Shown piece by piece: positions 18,201-26,154 of a DNA stretch of 64,000 nt. The position numbers and the translations under genes were made by a program. The stretch comes from Anaerolineales bacterium (GTDB taxonomy: Bacteria; Chloroflexota; Anaerolineae; Anaerolineales; UBA4823). Within the stretch, counting starts at the first letter, position 1. Every line of letters begins with the position of its first letter. The stretch is from positions 1 to 64,000 of the forward strand of contig PQAL01000006.1 in assembly GCA_003105035.1 (NCBI GenBank), given 5' to 3'. The notes under the pieces are model-generated. The model saw only the letters and a program-made list of their open reading frames with translations. It did no database searches and had not been told where the DNA came from.

Positions 18201-18836
18201 TTCCCTGTGGGTTTGCTTTTCAGAGGTGAATGGACTGAGTTTCTTGTTTATATTCGCCAACGACTGGTAGGCTTACGCGAAGCAAGGAAATACCAGATCA
18301 TTGCGTCAACCAATATTTTTCTTGTTTTTGCCAGTCTTGACCTGCAGAGGTTTGGTGCTAAGGTTGACTTTTCCGAAGCTGAGACTGCGTTACGCGAAAA
18401 TATTACTCTCAATTGCCAGCCTTTACAATCACGGTTCTTATTGGCAGTGGTGATGGCGCGTCAAGGACGGATCGTGGAAGCACACGACCAGCTGTCAGAG
18501 GCAATCCGGGGTCTCGTCCCACCCGTATATAAAGAAGTCGAAGTGGCAAAACTCATTGCAGAAGCTGAGGTTTCCAAAGAGGAAGGCCGCTGGGATGCTG
18601 CCATTTCAGCATCTCAGGCCCTGATCGACATTTACCAGCCCGGTGGCTATCGCTGGTACCATGCCTGGGCTCTCATTTCCCTGGGGGACGCCCTGCTGGG
18701 CCGCAACCTACCAGGTGACCAGGAGCACGCTGGGCAGGTTTATCGTCAATCGCTGGAGATGTTCACCAAGATGGAGGCGCCGGGGTATATCGAGCTGCTT
18801 GAGGGGCGATTACATGGCATGCAGGCGATACCTTAG
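15276..18836 (+). CDS. Class III cyclase domain-STAND ATPase-TPR protein, copy 2
   Basis: 1186 residues, the same length and architecture as copy 1, 103 nt downstream in the same direction; CAGGAGG precedes the ATG. The cyclase domain keeps both metal Asp residues (73, 117) and the transition-state pair Asn192 and Arg196 (INLAARL). The position that usually carries the purine-binding Lys before GDG is Ser in both copies, so substrate preference is uncertain. Walker A and B match copy 1. The first ~700 residues are nearly identical between copies, whereas the TPR-like tail is much more diverged, suggesting that copies respond to different partners or ligands. Confidence 0.85.
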   Translation: MSPTIEEQIKRLKDTIAQMEAQRDSLGDAFVDKAVQPLNEKLAELNHLLEVSKSPPPEEPAQQRKLLTILFMDTVGSTSIIQHMDPEDVSEAFDRNLKRLSQPVYDHGGHVTSYMGDGFMAIFGAPTAREDDPERAVRAGLQILRVADEIARELEAEWGIKEFRVRVGVNTGLVLLGGETEGADTTKGPAINLAARLQSAAPPGGLLISHDTYQHIRGVFNVVALEPIKVKGFDESVRVYQVQNAKPRAFRSYTRGVEGVETRMVGRSSELKYLQDAFLGAVEDHGGQVVTIIGEAGVGKSRLLYEFQNWIDLQPSRVRFYEGRAHPEAQGMPLAMLRDLFEFRFQLQENDPVQTVRDKVEAGFSEVFAEVDEGQMRAHILGQWLGFDFSSSPHLKGVLSDAEQLRNRGLMYLGEYFIGLCLITPVIVFLEDIHWADDSSLDTLTTLAERLQHQPLLFTCAARHSLLERRPYWGEGLEYHHRLNLEPLSKRESHQLVSEIFKLADQVPAELFTLVVEGAEGNPFYVEELVKMLVEDGVVIKGDETWQVLPQRLSEIKVPSTLTGVLQARLESLPAEEQQILQQASVVGRLFWDQVVAHIQSAEGGRPQLVGDVLTSLRSREMIYRREASAFADACEYLFKHDILREVTYESVLKRLRRKYHGLVADWLVEQVASRKGAYSGLIAGHLRLAGRQEEAAIYFLQAGEAALASFANAEAEGYFREALKNIPVDEQKVRCLAGLGYATYLQGFVLDAAELIRQGIEICVNLGNKDGAAYLYAGLASFLWMDDYGKAWEACQEGLRRLEGAPESPGMAALLAEAARASFFLAKYDGVISLCQQAIEMGDKVEAQEAKAQAMITLALCEPDYEQAIQLLQEAITISEANGLWSSAARAHTNIGVLASQNFTDAEAVMQHHQQVINIYLRIGDVEALLFGLPNLAESLKDIGQLPVYEERLLEILHKSTATQSRIDHFCQEIFPVGLLFRGEWTEFLVYIRQRLVGLREARKYQIIASTNIFLVFASLDLQRFGAKVDFSEAETALRENITLNCQPLQSRFLLAVVMARQGRIVEAHDQLSEAIRGLVPPVYKEVEVAKLIAEAEVSKEEGRWDAAISASQALIDIYQPGGYRWYHAWALISLGDALLGRNLPGDQEHAGQVYRQSLEMFTKMEAPGYIELLEGRLHGMQAIP

Positions 18837-18939
18837 GCTCAATCCAGGTTAGGGTGGACACCCTCATGGTAAACCAGCCTCCTATCAATCTTGTCATGTT
18901 TTGATGGCTTTGCACCATTTTTCCAAAGACACATTGCGG

Positions 18940-18945
18940 TAAAAT
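18940..18945 (+). promoter_or_regulatory. -10 box (TAAAAT) of a leaderless transcript
   Basis: TAAAAT ends 6 nt before the ATG at 18952, the spacing also seen at 1601, 9266 and 59652. No Shine-Dalgarno. Confidence 0.55.
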
Positions 18946-18951
18946 TAGGCG

Positions 18952-19659
18952 ATGTCTTACGCCATCGTCATGTTTTTACTGCGTGTGATCCTGCCCATCA
19001 TCTCTCGCCTCACGGTGTATGGGCTGGAAAATTTGCCTCCCAACGATACCAGCTATGTGGGCGTAGCCAACCACATCGGGCGTCTGGACCCCGGATTGGT
19101 GTACTACATGCTAAATCGCAGGGATATCATCATGCTGGTAGCTGAAAAATACAAAGAACACACCTGGTCACGCGTATTGGCCCAGGCTGTGGACGCGGTC
19201 TTCGTAGATCGCTATAACGCTGACCTGAATGCCATGCGCGAAGTGCTGCGTCGCATGAAGAAGGGTGGGGTGGTGGTGATCGCCCCCGAAAGTACCCGCA
19301 GCCCGACATGCTCACTGATTGAAGGTTGGGATGGCGCCAGTTACATCGCAGCCAAATCCGGCCTGCCCATCCTGCCTGTAGGGGTGACCGGTAGCGGCGA
19401 TCAAGAGGTAGTTGATCGTCTTAAACATTTCCGGCGCTTGAATATTGTCGCCCATGTGGGCCCGACCTTCACCCTGCCACCCTTGGAAAACAAGAATCGC
19501 GATGCACAGCTTAAGGCAGACACCGAGGAGATCATGTGCCGCATCGCCGTAGAGCTGCCCGAGTCACACCGGGGTGTATATGCTGACCACCCCCGCTTAA
19601 TGGAATTATTGGCCGAAAAAGCTGCGCAGCCAGCCCTACCGCCCAAGGTGTTTGGATAA
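18952..19659 (+). CDS. PlsC-like 1-acylglycerol-3-phosphate acyltransferase
   Basis: 235 residues of the LPLAT family. Catalytic block N-H-I-G-R-L-D (His41, Asp46; the H-x4-D motif) and the phosphate-binding block PESTRS in place of the common PEGTRS, followed by GAAYIA-like and LPVGVTG segments. An N-terminal hydrophobic segment (about 3-20) would anchor it to the membrane. It would acylate lysophosphatidate in phospholipid synthesis. It appears leaderless. Its TAA is followed immediately by the ATG of the exonuclease gene, so the two are coupled. Confidence 0.85.
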   Translation: MSYAIVMFLLRVILPIISRLTVYGLENLPPNDTSYVGVANHIGRLDPGLVYYMLNRRDIIMLVAEKYKEHTWSRVLAQAVDAVFVDRYNADLNAMREVLRRMKKGGVVVIAPESTRSPTCSLIEGWDGASYIAAKSGLPILPVGVTGSGDQEVVDRLKHFRRLNIVAHVGPTFTLPPLENKNRDAQLKADTEEIMCRIAVELPESHRGVYADHPRLMELLAEKAAQPALPPKVFG

Positions 19660-20229
19660 ATGAATACCACCTACCGCCGCGAAGCCATCCAGCAAGCCCA
19701 CCTCCTGCTTGAAGCTAACCCGGTGTATCTCGACACTGAGACCACCGGCCTGCACCAATCGGCAGAGGTGATTGAAATCGGGGTGCTGGATGACCAGGAG
19801 CAGGTGCTATTCGATTCACTGGTCAAGCCACGCGGCAAGATAGACCCGGCAGCCGGGCGCATCCATGGTATCACCATGGACATGCTTGCCAATGCCCCCA
19901 CATGGGACCAGGTGTGGCCGCAGGTTGAGCAGGTGTTATTGGATAGGCGCATCGGGGTGTATAATGTGGAGTTCGACCTGCGCCTGATCAAGCAGTCGAA
20001 CCAGCGTTCATGGCTACGTACAAGCCTGCCCGATAGCAGTTTTTTTGATGTCATGCAGCTTTACGCACGGTTTTATGGCGATTGGGATCCCATGCGCAGG
20101 TCCTTCCGCTACCAATCGCTGGAGTTAGCTGGCCGGCAGTGCGGCATCCGTTTGCCCAATGCGCATCGCGCAGTGGATGACTGCCTGCTGACCCGGGCAC
20201 TTTTGCACCATATGGCAGAAAGTAGCTGA
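19660..20229 (+). CDS. DnaQ-like 3'-5' exonuclease
   Basis: 189 residues of the DEDD exonuclease superfamily with all five catalytic positions: Exo I YLDTETTG (Asp25, Glu27), Exo II YNVEFDLRL (Asp106) and Exo III HRAVDDC (His169, Asp174), the DEDDh type found in the DNA polymerase III epsilon subunit and RNase T. No polymerase or BRCT domain is attached, so it is a stand-alone proofreading or processing nuclease. It starts directly at the stop of the acyltransferase gene. The next gene is a degenerate paralog. Confidence 0.85.
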   Translation: MNTTYRREAIQQAHLLLEANPVYLDTETTGLHQSAEVIEIGVLDDQEQVLFDSLVKPRGKIDPAAGRIHGITMDMLANAPTWDQVWPQVEQVLLDRRIGVYNVEFDLRLIKQSNQRSWLRTSLPDSSFFDVMQLYARFYGDWDPMRRSFRYQSLELAGRQCGIRLPNAHRAVDDCLLTRALLHHMAESS

Positions 20230-20308
20230 TCATGGGATACTTTACATGCTCAGAATTGATCGGTAGATGAGAAAGTCGGTTAACAAAAACCATGGCTGGT
20301 GAGACCCT

Positions 20309-20884
20309 ATGACCCTCCTTGAGACCCAACTCGAAGCCCGCAACCTGCTCCAGGTGAAACCGCTGTTCCTACATTGCAAGACTACCGGAGCACTGGAGCT
20401 AGACGAAGTGGTTGAGATCGCCATCCTGGACAGCGCCGGCAAACCGATGGTGGATGAGCTGGTCAAACCTAAGCGGCACATCCGGGCAACAGCCACGGAG
20501 GTCCACGGGGTCACCGATGACATGGTGGACAATGCCCCACGTTGGGCTGAGATCCTGCCGCGCATCGAAGAAATCTTAATCGGGAAGAAAGTGTGCGTCT
20601 ATGACCTGGCCAACGAGCTGTTGGCCTTGCAGAACTCTTACCAAAATATTCACCAACGCTGGGTGCTGGATACGAGCAATTTCTATAACTTGATGGATCT
20701 TTTCTCGCGCTACCGTAATGAACGCGACCCACGCACAGGTCAGCTGTTGACGTACACCCTTGAGGAAGCAGCCCGGTTGGTCGGGATTGATATCGAGATC
20801 ATCGCCTTTCGACGAGCGCATGAAGATGCCTGGCTGATGAGGGCGATTTTATTGGCAATTGCCGGTTGGAAGGTCTATTATTGA
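20309..20884 (+). CDS. Degenerate DnaQ-like protein (probable pseudo-exonuclease)
   Basis: 191 residues, alignable with the previous protein along its length (for example VHGVTDDMVDNAPRWAEILPR against IHGITMDMLANAP). The catalytic positions are replaced: Exo I reads HCKTTG (Asp to His22, Glu to Lys24), Exo II has Glu103 for Asp, and Exo III has Arg168 for His; only Asp173 remains. The frame is intact and the fold-forming residues are kept, so the protein is probably expressed with a non-nuclease role such as nucleic-acid or partner binding. GGTGAG lies before the ATG. The stop overlaps the start of the P-type ATPase (TGATG). Confidence 0.8.
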   Translation: MTLLETQLEARNLLQVKPLFLHCKTTGALELDEVVEIAILDSAGKPMVDELVKPKRHIRATATEVHGVTDDMVDNAPRWAEILPRIEEILIGKKVCVYDLANELLALQNSYQNIHQRWVLDTSNFYNLMDLFSRYRNERDPRTGQLLTYTLEEAARLVGIDIEIIAFRRAHEDAWLMRAILLAIAGWKVYY

Positions 20885-23178
20885 TGCAATCAGAACCAAA
20901 AGAAGTAAAGTACTTCATCCAGGGAATGGATTGCGCAGATTGCGCCCTTAGCCTGGAGAAGAGCTTAGCAAACATCCAGGGGGTTGAGCAGGTGAACGTT
21001 AATTTCACCACAGGTTTTTTAGAAGCCAACGGGAGCTTTGAACCCCAGGCACTGGTCAAGCGGGTGGAAGCTCTCGGCTACCAGGTGGTTACACCTGGCT
21101 TAGCCTATCCAAACGAGTCCCAAAATGGCAACACTCAAGCGGCAGGCAGCTTGCGGCTGCCTGGGTTCTTAGGCTACCTGTATGCTTCCACCCAGACCCG
21201 CATGGCACTTTTGGGAGCAGTCTTGTTGCTGCTCTCGATCCCATTTGCATTATTCGGGAGCGGTCTGTACAGCCAGTGGATCAAGACCGGCCTGCAGCTA
21301 GCCGCTGCTGGCCTGGCTGGTTACCCAATCGTCAACCGCGGGGTCAGGGCTCTTTTCATCGGCAGGCAGATTACCATCGACTTACTGATGAGTATCGCGA
21401 CTCTAGGCGCCTTGTTCATCGGCGAGATCAGTGAAGCCTGCACCGTGGTGCTCTTGTTTTCTATTGGTGAAGCCCTGGAGGGCTATACGGCCGATAAAGC
21501 CCGCCGCTCGCTACAGAGCCTGCTCAGCCTGAAGCCCGAGCGGGCCCACGTGATGCGGCCCTGCATAGATTGCGAAGAACATATGGGCCAGGGAGGCTAC
21601 ACAGGTGGCCCCTGCCCCGAATGTGGCGAGCATGAGCTGACCCTGCCCGTGGAGCAAATCGCCATCGGCGAGCGGGTCATCGTGCGGCCGGGTGAGCGCA
21701 TCCCGGTAGACGGCCACGTGCTGAGCGGCATTTCACTGGTCAACCAGGCGCCTGTGACCGGTGAATCAGTGCCGGTACAGAAAGCCCCCGGAGACAAGGT
21801 GTATGCCGGCACGCTGAATGGTGAGGCAGTGCTTGAGCTGAGCGTGTCTCAAATCGCAGCTGAATCAACCATCAGCCGCATTGTGCGCCTGGTGGACCAG
21901 GCCCAGGCGCAGCGTGCCCCCGTGGAACGCTCCATCGACCGATTTGCCTCCTGGTATACCCCGGCGGTAGTCGTCCTGGCAGCCTGCGTGGCGGTCATTC
22001 CTCCCCTGCTATTTGGTGCACCATTCTTCGATATCAATGGTACGCATGGCTGGCTTTACAGGGCGCTCACCCTGCTCATTGTGGCTTGCCCATGCGCCCT
22101 GGTCATCAGCACCCCGGTCACCATGGTTTCGTCATTGACGGCCCTGGCTGGCAGTGGTGTGCTGGTTAAAGGTGGAAAATTCATCGATGTGCTTGCACGC
22201 GCCCGCTTGTTCGCGTTTGATAAGACCGGCACCCTGACCGTTGGTCAGCCAACGGTGACACACGCTCGCTCTGTGGACTGTTTACCGGATGCACTACGCT
22301 GCCCGGCTTGTGATGATATGCTGGCTCTGGCAGCCACCGTGGAACAGCGTTCCGAGCACCCACTGGCACAGGCCATCATGGCTGAAGTGCAGAGGCGCCA
22401 GCTGACCCACACCTACCCGGCAGCTGAGAGTGTCCAATCACTGGCAGGCCAGGGTGTGCAAGGCATCTCCAACGGCAGCAGCATCCTGGTCGGCAGCCAT
22501 GACCTGTTCCATGCCAGAGATGATGCCCTGGATCACCAGCTGCACGAGGATATCCAATCTGCCATGGACGATGGGCAGACGGTAATGCTGGTGGGCAAGG
22601 ATGATTACCTGGTAGGTTACGTATCGGTGGCAGATGCACCACGCCCGACCACAGCAGACACCCTGCGCCAGCTGAAAGCCATTGACCCGCGTTTCTCCAC
22701 CGTGATGCTGACCGGTGACAACCCGACCGTGGCAGCCAGGGTGGCCCTCACTTTGGGCAGCCTGGATGAGGTGCGGGCTGGTTTGCTGCCGGAGGATAAG
22801 CTGAATGCAGTGCGCGACTTGCAAGCCGCACATGGCCTGGTGGTCATGGTGGGAGATGGGGTGAATGATGCTCCAGCCCTGGCAGCTGCAGACACGGGGA
22901 TTGCTATGGGTGGTGCCGGCTCGGCCCAGGCGATGGAAACAGCTGACGTGGTATTAATGCAGGATGACCTGACTCATCTGCCAGGCACGATCCAGACCGC
23001 CCGCCAGACGCAGGCAATCATTAAACAAAACATCGCCTTTAGCCTGGTGGTAAAAGCGGTGTTTTTGCTACTGACCCTGCCGGGCCTGACAACACTGTGG
23101 ATGGCAGTCTTCGCCGATATGGGCGCCTCTTTGTTGGTAACACTAAATGGGATGCGGATGTTGCGTAAGAAGATCTAG
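20884..23178 (+). CDS. Heavy-metal P1B-type ATPase (Zn/Cd/Pb exporter type)
   Basis: 764 residues from the ATG overlapping the upstream TGA. N-terminal HMA domain with GMDCADC (Cys17, Cys20), transmembrane CPC motif (ACPCALVIS), phosphorylation motif DKTGT (Asp446), GDGVNDAPALA hinge, and a late Lys in NIAFSLVVK plus FADMGAS, the signature of the P1B-2 Zn/Cd/Pb group. Unusually, a C-x2-C...C-x2-C insertion (Cys227, 230, 244, 247) lies just before the actuator-domain strands, and a CPAC motif occurs in the nucleotide-binding domain. These look like added zinc ribbons. No regulator gene is adjacent. Confidence 0.9.
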   Translation: MQSEPKEVKYFIQGMDCADCALSLEKSLANIQGVEQVNVNFTTGFLEANGSFEPQALVKRVEALGYQVVTPGLAYPNESQNGNTQAAGSLRLPGFLGYLYASTQTRMALLGAVLLLLSIPFALFGSGLYSQWIKTGLQLAAAGLAGYPIVNRGVRALFIGRQITIDLLMSIATLGALFIGEISEACTVVLLFSIGEALEGYTADKARRSLQSLLSLKPERAHVMRPCIDCEEHMGQGGYTGGPCPECGEHELTLPVEQIAIGERVIVRPGERIPVDGHVLSGISLVNQAPVTGESVPVQKAPGDKVYAGTLNGEAVLELSVSQIAAESTISRIVRLVDQAQAQRAPVERSIDRFASWYTPAVVVLAACVAVIPPLLFGAPFFDINGTHGWLYRALTLLIVACPCALVISTPVTMVSSLTALAGSGVLVKGGKFIDVLARARLFAFDKTGTLTVGQPTVTHARSVDCLPDALRCPACDDMLALAATVEQRSEHPLAQAIMAEVQRRQLTHTYPAAESVQSLAGQGVQGISNGSSILVGSHDLFHARDDALDHQLHEDIQSAMDDGQTVMLVGKDDYLVGYVSVADAPRPTTADTLRQLKAIDPRFSTVMLTGDNPTVAARVALTLGSLDEVRAGLLPEDKLNAVRDLQAAHGLVVMVGDGVNDAPALAAADTGIAMGGAGSAQAMETADVVLMQDDLTHLPGTIQTARQTQAIIKQNIAFSLVVKAVFLLLTLPGLTTLWMAVFADMGASLLVTLNGMRMLRKKI

Positions 23179-23183
23179 CCAGA

Positions 23184-23384
23184 TTAGAGGGGCTCCTCCG
23201 GCACGACGATGAACATGATCAGATACAGAAGGAGAAACGTGCCAAACCACAGGAGGGTGCCCGCCACGAATACTAACCGGACGATGGTCGGATCGATGCC
23301 AAAGAATTCAGCCAGCCCGGCGCACACCCCAAAGATCATGCGGTTCGTGCGGCTACGGAATAGTTTTTTAGATCCCAAATTCAT
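23184..23384 (-). CDS. PspC-domain membrane protein
   Basis: 66 residues forming a minimal PspC domain: a basic start (KKLFRSRTNRMIFGVCAGLAEFFGIDP split over residues 6-32) and a hydrophobic segment (LVFVAGTLLWFGTFLLLYLI). The family is linked to envelope stress; stand-alone copies are common and their function is not settled. AGGAGGAAAAAC precedes the ATG. It converges on the P-type ATPase with a gap of 5 nt and no visible terminator. Confidence 0.85.
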   Translation of the reverse strand: MNLGSKKLFRSRTNRMIFGVCAGLAEFFGIDPTIVRLVFVAGTLLWFGTFLLLYLIMFIVVPEEPL

Positions 23385-23446
23385 GTTTTTCCTCCTCGTC
23401 CTGCTTTAATAGTTAACGCCGAACAGCCCAAAAGGTTGCGCAGACA

Positions 23447-24409
23447 ATGTCTCCAGTTCTTCCTCGTGCCCTCGCCCGTTCTCGCCATCGCGGCTGCCTG
23501 CTGGGCTTAGCTGCCGGAGATGCCCTGGGTACGGCGCTCGAATTTAAGCCACCAGGCAGCTTCATCCCCATCTCCGATCTGGTTGGGGGTGGACCATTTC
23601 ACCTTATTGCGGGTGAGTGGACTGATGACACCTCCATGGCGCTGTGCCTGGCCGAGAGCCTGATCCAAAAGGGCGGTTTTGACCCGGTTGACCAGCTGGA
23701 ACGCTACCTGCGCTGGTGGCATACCGGCTACCTCTCCTCCAATGGACGTTTCTTCGATATCGGTGGAACTACCTCAGAAGCATTACGCCGTTTCGAGCGC
23801 ACGAGTGAACCTTATCCCGGACTTGCAGCGAGGTACAGCGCTGGCAACGGCTCATTAATGCGCCTTGCGCCGGTGCCCATGTTCTATGCTCGACAGCCCA
23901 GCAAAGCCTTGGCACGCTGTGCGGATGCTTCACGCACCACGCATGCTGCCCCACAGGCGCTGGATGCCTGCCGTTACTTCGGAATGGTCACCGTAGGCGT
24001 CTTGCTCGGCGTTCCGAAGGAATCCCTGCTGTCACCACCCGCCGCCTGGGACTTCGTCGATGCTCAAACCCTGGAGTCACTCAGCAGGCTGGATCCCGAG
24101 ATCCGCCAGGTGGCGGCGGGTTCCTTCAAGCACAAGCAACCGCCGGAAATCCAGGGCAGCGGTTATGTGGTGCGCAGCCTGGAAGCAGCCTTGTGGGCTT
24201 TTTACCATTCGGACTCCTTCCAGGAGGGGGCTCTTCTGGCTGCCAACCTGGGTGAAGATGCCGACACCACCGCTGCCATTTACGGCCAGCTGGCTGGCGC
24301 GTATTACGGAGAAGAAGGCATCCCGCTGGAATGGCGTTCGATGCTGGCCATGCTGGAGTTGATCATCGAGTATGCGGATAAGCTTTTTAATCTGGCCAAC
24401 GGATTATGA
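23447..24409 (+). CDS. ADP-ribosylglycohydrolase family protein
   Basis: 320 residues of the DraG/ARH family. The two metal-ligand blocks are present: GEWTDDTSMALCLAES (about 62-77) and the C-terminal GEDADTTAAIYGQLAGAYYG (about 267-286), together with the opening GCLLGLAAGDALG. These enzymes remove ADP-ribose from proteins or small molecules using two Mg ions. No partner ADP-ribosyltransferase lies nearby. A weak AAAAGG precedes the ATG. Divergent from the pspC gene. Confidence 0.9.
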   Translation: MSPVLPRALARSRHRGCLLGLAAGDALGTALEFKPPGSFIPISDLVGGGPFHLIAGEWTDDTSMALCLAESLIQKGGFDPVDQLERYLRWWHTGYLSSNGRFFDIGGTTSEALRRFERTSEPYPGLAARYSAGNGSLMRLAPVPMFYARQPSKALARCADASRTTHAAPQALDACRYFGMVTVGVLLGVPKESLLSPPAAWDFVDAQTLESLSRLDPEIRQVAAGSFKHKQPPEIQGSGYVVRSLEAALWAFYHSDSFQEGALLAANLGEDADTTAAIYGQLAGAYYGEEGIPLEWRSMLAMLELIIEYADKLFNLANGL

Positions 24410-24517
24410 CAAGCTGATAAGTGTGCAAGAGGACCACTTGATACAAGTGACCGGAGTTTGGCGAGAGATTACCAGGATTTATTCGGAGGGGGAAGGCGCG
24501 TTGATCTGATGTTAAGC

Positions 24518-24556
24518 GTTGGGTTTCGTGGAGAAAAGCACTCCACTCAACCCAAC
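24518..24556 (+). promoter_or_regulatory. Strong leader hairpin before the FAD oxidoreductase gene
   Basis: GTTGGGTT (24518-24525) pairs with AACCCAAC (24549-24556), and inside it GTGGAG (24528-24533) pairs with CTCCAC (24541-24546), with a symmetric TC/TC internal loop and a 7-nt apical loop. It ends about 20 nt before the Shine-Dalgarno. No T-tract follows, so it is not an obvious terminator. A regulatory RNA structure is possible. Confidence 0.5.
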
Positions 24557-24587
24557 CCACGATAAACTTCGGTTTAAGGAGGTACCT

Positions 24588-25877
24588 ATGCCGATTAAAG
24601 AAAAAGTTTACTGGCACGATACTGTTGAGATGCCGGCGGGTGATGCGCTGACAAGCCTGCCGGGGCGAGTGGATGTGGCTGTGATCGGTGGGGGCATCCC
24701 GGGGGTCTCGGCTGCCCACCAGCTGGCTAAACGTGGCGCTGCCACCGCGCTGCTCGAGGCGGAAAGCATCGGGTGGGGTGCCAGCTCGCGCAATGGCGGC
24801 ATGGCCCTCAGCGGGCTCAAGCTGGACGTTGAAACGGTGGAAGACCGCTATGGAAAGGACTTAACCCACCAGCTGTTCGAGGATTCAATCGCCTCGCTGG
24901 ATACCGTGGAGCAGATCGTGCAGGAGGAGCAGATCGAGTGTGGATTTGCCCGCAGCGGCTCGCTTTTGCTGGCGAACAAGCCGGCACATTATACCGGCTT
25001 GCAGCATGAATCAGATCGGCTTGCCAGCCAATATAACTTTCAGACACACCTCATCTCCCGGGAAGACCTGCAAGTTGAGATCGGCTCACAGGTATATTAT
25101 GGTGGCCTGGTGGATGAGACCAGCGCAGGGTTGAACCCAGGGCAATACGCTGCTGGCCTGGCTCATGCCGCCGAGCGGGCTGGGGCCCAGCTATGCCCAG
25201 CAACCAGGTTACTGGAGATCCGGCGGACACCTGCCGGGTTCCAGCTCAAAACCACGCGGGGCGATCTGGCAGCCGGCCAGGTACTGGTCACTACCGGCGG
25301 TTACACCGGTCCAGCCACCCCGCAATTGCAGCGCCGTATCATCCCGATTGGATCGTATATCATCGCCACGCAACCGCTGCCTGAGGTCCTCGCCGCGCAG
25401 CTCATCCCGCACCGGCGGATGGTGTTCGATTACAAGCATTTTCTCAACTATTATCGATTATCGGATGACAACCGCTTGGTCTTCGGAGGCAGGGCGGCTT
25501 TCTTCCCTGAAACAAAGTCGACCATCCGCTCGAGTGCGAAAATCCTACAGCGAGAGATGGTGAAAATATTTCCACAGCTGAAAAAAACCGATGTCGAATA
25601 TGCCTGGGGCGGCACCCTGGATTTCTCATTTGACCAGATGCCGCATACTGGTCAGCTGGAGGGAGTGCATTATGCACTGGGCTTTGCCGGGCACGGGGTG
25701 GCCCTGGGCACCCATATCGGTAAGCGGGTGGCAGACGCCATGCTGGACGGTACAGTGGCAGACTTACCCTATTCCTCTTATAGCTTCCCCACTGCGCCGC
25801 TCGGTTTATACAATGGGAAGCCCTGGTTCCTGCCGCTGATTGGCCTGTGGCACAGGGTATTGGACTGGATATCTTGA
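24588..25877 (+). CDS. FAD-dependent amine/amino-acid oxidoreductase (DAO family)
   Basis: 429 residues from the ATG at 24588, preceded by AAGGAGG. Rossmann FAD-binding motif near the start (VAVIGGGIPGVSAAHQLAKR, residues ~28-47), the ATG-like block GASSRNGGMALSG, and a C-terminal GFAGHGVALGTHIGKRVADA flavin-binding segment. The layout resembles gamma-glutamylputrescine oxidase and related DAO-family amine oxidases. The C-terminus carries a short extra hydrophobic part. The substrate cannot be deduced from context, since no polyamine genes are adjacent. Confidence 0.8.
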   Translation: MPIKEKVYWHDTVEMPAGDALTSLPGRVDVAVIGGGIPGVSAAHQLAKRGAATALLEAESIGWGASSRNGGMALSGLKLDVETVEDRYGKDLTHQLFEDSIASLDTVEQIVQEEQIECGFARSGSLLLANKPAHYTGLQHESDRLASQYNFQTHLISREDLQVEIGSQVYYGGLVDETSAGLNPGQYAAGLAHAAERAGAQLCPATRLLEIRRTPAGFQLKTTRGDLAAGQVLVTTGGYTGPATPQLQRRIIPIGSYIIATQPLPEVLAAQLIPHRRMVFDYKHFLNYYRLSDDNRLVFGGRAAFFPETKSTIRSSAKILQREMVKIFPQLKKTDVEYAWGGTLDFSFDQMPHTGQLEGVHYALGFAGHGVALGTHIGKRVADAMLDGTVADLPYSSYSFPTAPLGLYNGKPWFLPLIGLWHRVLDWIS

Positions 25878-26154
25878 TCAGAAATTAGTCTCCTTAGTTG
25901 GGCATGTCCTGTTCATATCTGAGAATTGCGTTTACCATACGCAGGGTTGCAGATTTACTTATTGGTAATTTAACCCTTCCTGCTGCTGGTGAAAGTTTTT
26001 TTGTTTGATGGTTAATAACTATTCTCACTTATTGATACAACCCACGCCTATTCAAAACTAAACTATCCAACGAAAATAAATTTAGAAATATGATATGGTT
26101 AATTACGATTGTGGGGTTTTCATAGTTGCCTGGCTCTAGTGGGGAGACTCGGCT

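Noticed and set aside
11612-18836. The tandem STAND proteins as an antiviral (Avs-like) defence island
   Set aside because: They carry cyclase domains instead of a nuclease or membrane effector and are flanked by housekeeping genes; this architecture is common in Chloroflexota regulators.
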